A stretch of 64,000 bases of DNA, from contig NZ_FKIF01000010.1 of assembly GCF_900078705.1 (NCBI RefSeq), positions 186,001 to 250,000 on the forward strand, in the 5' to 3' direction. This DNA is from Bordetella ansorpii (GTDB lineage: Bacteria > Pseudomonadota > Gammaproteobacteria > Burkholderiales > Burkholderiaceae_B). The notes beneath the pieces are model-generated. The model was not told the origin of the DNA and did no database searches. It saw only the letters and a program-made list of their open reading frames with translations. The position numbers were made by a program, and so were the translations under genes. Positions 58,549-64,000 of the stretch are shown here, piece by piece (within the stretch, counting starts at the first letter, position 1; every line of letters starts with the position of its first letter).

Positions 58549-58629
58549 GTAATCCGCTTTCGGCGGCGAGCCTGCCGGCGTTGCCGCGACAGGGCCGCCC
58601 TTGCAAAAACCATAATGTTGGAGACACGA

Positions 58630-59625
58630 ATGAACCCTGTGAACCGTCGCCGCGCCATGCAGGCGCTGGCGGGCGCCGTGCTGGTGCCCGCGCTTGCCAG
58701 GATGGCCAGCGCGAAGGCCTATCCTGACCAACCGGTGAAGGTGATCAATCCTTTTCCGCCGGGCGGGTCCAGCGATGTGATCGTTCGGGCGGTGACCGCG
58801 AAGATGAGCGAATTCCTGGGCGGGTCCCTGTACGTCCAGAACCTGCCCGGCGCGGGCGGCACGATAGGCTCCGACCGCGCGGCCAAATCACCGCCCGATG
58901 GCTACACGCTGTTGCTGTCCAACAATGCGTCGCAGGCCATCGCGCCAAGCCTGTATGCGCGCCTGCCCTACGACCCGATAAAGGACTTCGATCACATCGG
59001 GTTGATCGGCACGCTGCCCAACGTGCTGCTGGTCGGGCCCGCCGTCAAGGCGACGAATTTCCAGGAGTTCCTGGCCGAAGCCCGGCAACGTTCGGCCACC
59101 CCCAATCCGATGGCCTATGGTTCCGGGGGGAATGGATCGTCGCTGCATCTTTGCGGCGAGTATTTCCGGCACCTGACCGGCATCAATACCCTGCATATCC
59201 CGTTCAAGGGCAATGCGCCCGCGCTCGTGGCTCTGCTCGGAGGGGAAACGGCATTCCAGTTCGACAATATCACCACGGCCATTCCGCAGATCCGCGCCAA
59301 TAAGGTTCGTGCGCTGGGGGTGACCAGCGCCAGGCGGTCGTCGGCGCTGCCCGATGTGCCCACAATGGCGGAGCTCGGCTACAAGGACTTCGTGCTGGGA
59401 TCCTGGAATGGGCTGTCGGCGCCCGCGGGTACGCCGGCGGACATCGTCGATGCCGTCGCGAAGGCGTTGACTCGCGCGTTGGCCGATCCGGCGGTGGCCG
59501 CCCAACTGACGCAGTATGGCATGCAGCTCCCTGATTTTCCGCCGCCCGGCTACCGAGCCTTCGTGGAGTCGGAGATCAAGCGGTGGGGCAGCCTGGTGCG
59601 GATGACCGGGGCGAAGCTGGACTGA
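58630..59625 (+). CDS. Bug/TctC-family solute-binding protein (4)
   Basis: This 331-residue receptor has an Arg-rich N-terminus (NRRRAMQALAG), perhaps a Tat-type signal, and the mature opening YPDQPVKVINPFPPGGSSD. It is the third gene of the LysR-linked set. The ATG at 58630 has GGAG six bases before it; an in-frame ATG at 58615 is less likely. It is convergent with the molybdenum hydroxylase genes. Confidence 0.92.
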   Translation: MNPVNRRRAMQALAGAVLVPALARMASAKAYPDQPVKVINPFPPGGSSDVIVRAVTAKMSEFLGGSLYVQNLPGAGGTIGSDRAAKSPPDGYTLLLSNNASQAIAPSLYARLPYDPIKDFDHIGLIGTLPNVLLVGPAVKATNFQEFLAEARQRSATPNPMAYGSGGNGSSLHLCGEYFRHLTGINTLHIPFKGNAPALVALLGGETAFQFDNITTAIPQIRANKVRALGVTSARRSSALPDVPTMAELGYKDFVLGSWNGLSAPAGTPADIVDAVAKALTRALADPAVAAQLTQYGMQLPDFPPPGYRAFVESEIKRWGSLVRMTGAKLD

Positions 59626-59661
59626 CGCCGTCCCGGCCACCCGCCGCGCGGGCAGGGCGGA

Positions 59662-62058
59662 TCAGACCAGCTTCTCCATCGTGATCGGCAGGTCCCGCAC
59701 CCGTTTGCCGGTGGCATGGTAGACGGCGTTGCTGATGGCCGCGGCGACGCCGACGATCCCCAGTTCGCCCACTGCCTTCCCGCCCAGCGCGGTGGCCTTC
59801 AAGTCCGGTACGCCCACCGAAATCGTGGTGATGGCGGGCACGTCGGCGTTGACGGCGACCAGGTAGTCCGCCAGGCTGGCGCTGACCACGCGGCCCGTCC
59901 TCGGGTCGAATACACCGTCTTCCAGCAAGGCCTGGCCTAGCCCCATGATCATTCCGCCCATCCATTGGCTGCGCGCCAATCGCGGATTGAATACCCGGCC
60001 GCTGTCGAAGGCGCCCACCATGCGGCGCACGCGCACAGTACCGAAATCCTCGTCGACGCGCACTTCGACGAACTGGGCGCTCCAGGCGTGCGCGGACACG
60101 CCTCCCGCGGTTGGTGACACCATCTTCTTGAACGTCCGGTTGGCCTGGTAGCGCTCCTCCGGGCCCGCGCCTTCGGAGAAGGTATCGGCGTCGATGTCCA
60201 CCTTGTCCCGACGGGTGGCGCGAAGCAGCGCCCCGAAAGCCATAGCCATCTCCGGCGTGCGGCTCGAGAGCACCTTGCCGTCCGCCAGTACGAGTTCCGC
60301 CGCACGTGCGTGTCGCAGGGGCGAACGGGCGTCGGTCGCGGCGATGCGCAGCAGTTCCGCGCGCAGGGCCAGCGCGCCCTTGTGGACGGCGCCGACCAGC
60401 ACATTGGCCAATTGCGAACCGCCGGCCAGCGGTGCGAGCGGCAGCGAGGTATCTCCCAGGATGACGTCGATCTGACCGGTGGGCACATTCAAGGCGTCGG
60501 CGACTGTCTGGGAAAGAATCGTATAAGTGCCGGTGCCGAGGTCCACGCCGGCGCTGCGGACTTCGATCCTGCCGTCCTGGCATAGCGTGATCCTGGCCTG
60601 GCCAGGCGTGCGGCGGACGGGATAGGTACCGGTGGCCATGCCCCAGCCGATCAGTTCGCGTCCTTCCCGCATGGAGCGCGGCTGCGGGGGGCGGCGCGCC
60701 CAGCCGAACGCCTGCGCGCCGGCGGCGTAGGCTTCCTTCAATTGGCGCGTGGTCCACGGCACCTTGGCTTCCGGGTCGGCCTCCGCATAGTTCTTCAAAC
60801 GCAGTTCGAGCGGGTCGATCCCGAGTTCGTAGGACAACTCGTCCATCGCCGTCTCCAACGCATAGGCGCTGGGGGTTTCACCCGGCGCTCGCAACCACCC
60901 GGGATTGACGGTGTGCGCGCGCCGCAGGCTGTGGCGCGACGAGAAATTCGGCACCGCATACATAAGCGGCGTCACGGCGTTACAAGGCTCCTGGTGGATG
61001 TCCTCCATGGCCGTTTCGTTCCAGCTGCGGTGATGGATCGCGACCAGCGTGCCGTCGCGCCTGGCGCCCAGCGTCAGTTCCTGGTGCGTCCTGGGACGTC
61101 CGCCATAGCCCGTGAACGTCTGCTGTCGCGTCAGGGAGGTCTTCACCGGGCGGCCCAGCGCGCGCGCCGCCGCGCAGGTGATCGCGACATGGGGGTGGGG
61201 CGATACCTTGCTGCCGAAGCCGCCGCCGATGAAGGGCGAAACGATATGGACCTTCTCCACAGGGATGCCCATCCATTCCGCGATGACGGCTCCTGCGCCG
61301 CCCACCCATTGACTTGGCTCCCACACCGTCAGTTCGTCTCCCTGCCATGCGGCGATGCAGGCATGCAGTTCGATGGGTAGGTTGTATTCGCGAGGCGTGG
61401 TGTACACGCCGTGCACCTTGACGTCGGCCTGCTGCATTGCCGCCTGGGCGTCGCCCCAGCTCACGTCCAGGGCGTCGACGGGCACCACGGGGGCCTGCGC
61501 GTCCCCCGCGTCCAGCACGGCGGTGGACGTTTCGTATTCCACTTCGATGAGATGGGCGGCTTCCATGGCCTGCTCAAGCGTTTCCGCGACCACGAATGCG
61601 ATGTGCTGCCCGTTCCATAGCACCCGGTCGTCCTGCAGCGGTAGAAACGCTTCGGTGGCGGCGCCGCCTTTGGTGTAGACGGAGGCCGGGAGGATGCGCG
61701 GCGCGTTACCGGGCGTATAGACAGCAAGAACGCCTGGCGCCGCGCGCGCCTTGCTGGCCTCCATGCGGGCCACGCGGCCGCTCGCGATGGTGGACTGCAC
61801 CAGGACGCCATGGACCAGGTTTTCCACCTGATGTTCGATGGCATAGGGCGCTCGCCCGGTGACCTTCAGCGTGCCGTCGATCCGTGGGGTGTCAGCGCCG
61901 AGGGCATCGCTGCCGGCTGGCGCGCCGGCGGGCGCGTCGGCCGTCGCGGGGCCCGAGGCCGCGAGCGCGACCGCCGGCAGCGCGCCGGAAGTGGCGCCCG
62001 CGGCCATAAGCTGGAGAAGCTCCCTACGATTGATCAGGACATCCAAACCGTGGTTCAT
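59662..62058 (-). CDS. Molybdenum hydroxylase, large subunit (PaoC/IorB-like)
   Basis: This 798-residue molybdopterin-binding subunit of the xanthine dehydrogenase family has FIGGGFGSKVSPH, the GWLRAPGETPSAY region and the catalytic Glu in GGKAVGELGIVG. It oxidises aldehydes or N-heterocycles with water as oxygen donor. The N-terminus (NRRELLQLMAAGATSG then an Ala-rich stretch) looks like a Tat signal, so the complex may act in the periplasm. It overlaps the FAD subunit gene in ATGA and is last of three. Confidence 0.93.
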   Translation of the reverse strand: MNHGLDVLINRRELLQLMAAGATSGALPAVALAASGPATADAPAGAPAGSDALGADTPRIDGTLKVTGRAPYAIEHQVENLVHGVLVQSTIASGRVARMEASKARAAPGVLAVYTPGNAPRILPASVYTKGGAATEAFLPLQDDRVLWNGQHIAFVVAETLEQAMEAAHLIEVEYETSTAVLDAGDAQAPVVPVDALDVSWGDAQAAMQQADVKVHGVYTTPREYNLPIELHACIAAWQGDELTVWEPSQWVGGAGAVIAEWMGIPVEKVHIVSPFIGGGFGSKVSPHPHVAITCAAARALGRPVKTSLTRQQTFTGYGGRPRTHQELTLGARRDGTLVAIHHRSWNETAMEDIHQEPCNAVTPLMYAVPNFSSRHSLRRAHTVNPGWLRAPGETPSAYALETAMDELSYELGIDPLELRLKNYAEADPEAKVPWTTRQLKEAYAAGAQAFGWARRPPQPRSMREGRELIGWGMATGTYPVRRTPGQARITLCQDGRIEVRSAGVDLGTGTYTILSQTVADALNVPTGQIDVILGDTSLPLAPLAGGSQLANVLVGAVHKGALALRAELLRIAATDARSPLRHARAAELVLADGKVLSSRTPEMAMAFGALLRATRRDKVDIDADTFSEGAGPEERYQANRTFKKMVSPTAGGVSAHAWSAQFVEVRVDEDFGTVRVRRMVGAFDSGRVFNPRLARSQWMGGMIMGLGQALLEDGVFDPRTGRVVSASLADYLVAVNADVPAITTISVGVPDLKATALGGKAVGELGIVGVAAAISNAVYHATGKRVRDLPITMEKLV

Positions 62059-63044
62059 GCGACCCTCCTGGCTTCCAGCAGCGCGCGCGTGACGACCCGG
62101 GGGATTAGCGTGATTTTGTACATATTGTGTTGCCTGGCGACTGCGCCTTTCGTGGCCCGGCTCGCTGCGGTCCTGATGACGCTTTCGGTGAAAGGCTTGC
62201 CTGCCAGCTCGGCTTCCACGGCACGTGCGCGCCAGGGCTTGGTCGCGACACCACCCAGCGCGACGCGCACGTCTTTGATGGTTTCGCCATCGCTTTCCAG
62301 CTCCACCCCGACCGCCGCGCTGGCGGCCGCGAACTCGTAGGAGGCGCGGTCCCGCACCTTCAGATAGTGGGAATTTCGGAGCGCGGCTGTAACGGGAATC
62401 TCGATGGCCGTGATGATTTCCCCGTGCTGCAGGCTGTTCTCGATGTTGGGCGTCTCGCCCGGCGTCCTGAAAAATTCGTTGGCAACGACAACCCGTTCCC
62501 GGTCGCCCTGTATGCGGATCCTGCCGTCGAAGGCAGCGAGCGCCGTCGCGAAGTCACCAGGGTAGACCGCGATACAGGCCTTGCTGCCGCCCAGCACCGC
62601 ATGATTGCGGTTGATGCCATCCTGCGCGGCGCAGCCCGATCCTGGGACCCGCTTATTGCATGGCGCGGCTGCCGCAACGTCGCGAAAGTACGGGCAGCGC
62701 GTACGCTGCAGCAGGTTGCCTCCCATCGACGCCATGTTTCGGATCTGTGCGGAGGCCGCGCGGGCGAGGCTTTCCGCCACGACGGGTGCGGTGGATTTGA
62801 TCTGGGGGTGGTCGGCCACCGCGCTCATGCGTGCCAGACTCCCGATGCGGATCCAATCGTTGCCCACCTCGATATGGTCGAGCCCCGTGATCCGGGTGAT
62901 GTCGACCAGCCTGGCGGGCCGCTCGACGTTGAGCTTCATCAGGTCCACCAGGGTGGTGCCGCCCGCGAGCACGCGGGCACCGCCCTCATTGAGCGCCGCC
63001 GCGCCGGCGACGTCGGGCGCGCGGGTGTAGTCAAAGCTTTGCAT
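62055..63044 (-). CDS. Molybdenum hydroxylase, FAD subunit (PaoB-like)
   Basis: This 329-residue FAD subunit has AGGTTLVDLMKL near the N-terminus and MASMGGNLLQRTRCPYFRD...PCNKRVPGSGC. Those Cys residues match the extra [4Fe-4S] cluster of PaoB-type proteins, which most xanthine dehydrogenase FAD subunits lack. It passes electrons from the molybdenum site to the acceptor. It overlaps the small subunit gene by 14 bases. Confidence 0.92.
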   Translation of the reverse strand: MQSFDYTRAPDVAGAAALNEGGARVLAGGTTLVDLMKLNVERPARLVDITRITGLDHIEVGNDWIRIGSLARMSAVADHPQIKSTAPVVAESLARAASAQIRNMASMGGNLLQRTRCPYFRDVAAAAPCNKRVPGSGCAAQDGINRNHAVLGGSKACIAVYPGDFATALAAFDGRIRIQGDRERVVVANEFFRTPGETPNIENSLQHGEIITAIEIPVTAALRNSHYLKVRDRASYEFAAASAAVGVELESDGETIKDVRVALGGVATKPWRARAVEAELAGKPFTESVIRTAASRATKGAVARQHNMYKITLIPRVVTRALLEARRVA

Positions 63045-63531
63045 GCGCGGCCTCCCATCCGAGGGTGCGGGCCGCGTCCTCGATGGCCGCGACGATATTG
63101 GGATAGGCGCCGCAGCGGCAGATATTGCCGCTCATGTACTCGCGGATCTCGTCCGCGCTGCCGGCATGGCCTTCCCGGATGCAGGCCACTGCCGACATGA
63201 TCTGGCCAGGCGTGCAGTAGCCGCATTGAAAGGCGTCTTGCTTCACGAAGGCGGCCTGCATCGCGTGCAGGACGTTCGGGGCGTCGCCCAGTCCCTCGAT
63301 AGTTGTGATCGGGAGCCCCTCGGCTTGCGCGGCCAGGGTCAGGCAGCTCAGCACTCGTTGTCCGTCCACATGGACGGTACAGGCGCCGCATTGACCGTGG
63401 TCGCATCCTTTCTTGCTGCCGGTCAGCCCGGCATGTTCGCGGAGTGCGTCGAGTAGCGTTGTCCGGGGATCCAGGGGCAGCGTCCTGTCGCTGTCATTGA
63501 TCCGCAAAGTGATGGTTTTTGATTGAGTCAT
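63031..63531 (-). CDS. Molybdenum hydroxylase, [2Fe-2S] subunit (PaoA-like)
   Basis: This 166-residue protein carries two [2Fe-2S] clusters: a ferredoxin-like site (GCDHGQCGACTVH and a later Cys in LSCL) and a helical site (CGYCTPGQ, CRCGAYPN). It has no Tat signal of its own, unlike E. coli PaoA, where the small subunit carries it. ATG at 63531 is chosen over a nearby upstream codon (63543). No PaoD-like maturation chaperone is in the window. Confidence 0.93.
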   Translation of the reverse strand: MTQSKTITLRINDSDRTLPLDPRTTLLDALREHAGLTGSKKGCDHGQCGACTVHVDGQRVLSCLTLAAQAEGLPITTIEGLGDAPNVLHAMQAAFVKQDAFQCGYCTPGQIMSAVACIREGHAGSADEIREYMSGNICRCGAYPNIVAAIEDAARTLGWEAAHAKL

Positions 63532-63595
63532 GCGCGAGCCCACATAGTCGAGCCTGGGTGCGGGTATTCCAGGTCACCCGCCGACTATACGTTCC

Positions 63596-63654
63596 GGCCC
63601 GCGAGAGTCATGAGCCCGATCCTCTGCGATGATTGCCCAATTCTCTCGCGGGCC
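63596..63654. other. 12-bp perfect inverted repeat between araC-type gene and the hydroxylase operon
   Basis: GGCCCGCGAGAG (63596-63607) and CTCTCGCGGGCC (63643-63654) are perfectly complementary with 35 bases between. There is no T-run. It may end the regulator transcript or be a binding site for it. Confidence 0.5.
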
Positions 63655-63660
63655 GCCGCG

Positions 63661-64000
63661 CTACGAGACCGCCATCAGGGCCCGAACGTCGCGTATCGGC
63701 GGCTGGCCGAACTGCCGCCTGTATTCCCGGTTGAACTGCGTGCTGCTTTCGTAGCCTACGCGGAAGGCGACGGTACTGGCGTCGGCTTGTTCCATCAACA
63801 GCAACCGCCGCGCCTCGTGCAGCCGAAGTTGCTTCTGGTACTGCAGCGGGCTCATGGACGTGATGGCGCGGAAGTGGTGATGGAAGGTGGAAACGCCCAT
63901 GCCGGCCAACGCGGCGAGCTCCTCAACCTTGAAGGCCTGGGCGTAGTTGTCCTTCAACCAGTTGATGGCCTTGGCGACCTTGTTGCTCTGGCTACCGAGC
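63661..64000 (-). CDS. AraC-family regulator, truncated by window edge
   Basis: The last 112 residues are visible. They form the two helix-turn-helix units of an AraC-type DNA-binding domain (FKVEELAALAGMGVSTFHHHFR, in part, then ADASTVAFRVGYESSTQFNREYRRQFG). The frame is open to the window end, and the GSQSNKVAKAINWL part there is typical of AraC proteins with an N-terminal AraC_N domain. It lies upstream of and in line with the molybdenum hydroxylase genes and is their likely regulator. Confidence 0.9.
   Translation of the reverse strand, partial: LGSQSNKVAKAINWLKDNYAQAFKVEELAALAGMGVSTFHHHFRAITSMSPLQYQKQLRLHEARRLLLMEQADASTVAFRVGYESSTQFNREYRRQFGQPPIRDVRALMAVS

Overview
The window is GC-rich, densely coded DNA from a betaproteobacterium, most probably an Alcaligenaceae member close to Bordetella or Achromobacter. 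That placement is an inference. It rests on four Bug/TctC-type solute-binding proteins, three MmgE/PrpD proteins, the livKHMGF operon and an AMDase-like protein resembling the Bordetella one. No tRNA, rRNA or CRISPR array was seen.

Layout. (1) 1-18.7 kb is housekeeping-like: the 3' part of an Fe superoxide dismutase gene, a CLC channel, a PcaF-like thiolase, a DUF192 protein, a cold-shock protein, clpS, an alpha-2-macroglobulin/pbpC pair lying between clpS and clpA, clpA, and pqiABC. (2) 18.8-31.1 kb is a spermidine/putrescine-type ABC transporter joined to two metal-dependent amidohydrolases, a trifunctional PutA, a G3E GTPase and a Tat-exported binding protein. It looks like a peptide or proline-type uptake and breakdown operon. 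A 136-bp structured repeat lies inside it, with a second inverted copy just after it. (3) 31.5-36.6 kb is livKHMGF, a branched-chain amino acid type ABC importer. (4) 36.6-40.25 kb is a decayed mobile-element or plasmid remnant. It holds an ATPase::ParB fusion, a RelE/BrnA-type toxin-antitoxin pair with an apparently leaderless promoter, a hairpin cluster, a helically phased GGGACA array resembling iterons, two IS3-family fragments and the 3' end of a group II intron.

(5) 40.26-55.4 kb is an accessory catabolic cluster. It has a flavin monooxygenase, a gentisate-1,2-dioxygenase-like double cupin, a fumarylacetoacetate-hydrolase-type enzyme, a fumarate-reductase-like flavoprotein, two MmgE/PrpD proteins (one broken by an in-frame amber codon), an SDR, two predicted dimeric alpha/beta-barrel proteins, three Bug proteins and a FadR-type GntR regulator. 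Five near-identical palindromes of form GGTnnnACC sit in the five promoter regions of this cluster and nowhere else that I found, so the cluster reads as one regulon of the local GntR protein. (6) 55.4-59.6 kb is a LysR-headed set: MmgE/PrpD, an AMDase/Asp-Glu racemase homologue lacking both usual cysteines, and a Bug protein. (7) 59.66-64 kb is a three-subunit molybdenum hydroxylase (PaoABC-like) behind an AraC-family regulator that runs off the window.

The catabolic logic I infer for region 5 is ring hydroxylation, gentisate-type ring cleavage and hydrolysis of the acylpyruvate. The Bug proteins would bring acidic substrates to membrane components encoded elsewhere. The true substrate cannot be read from the sequence.
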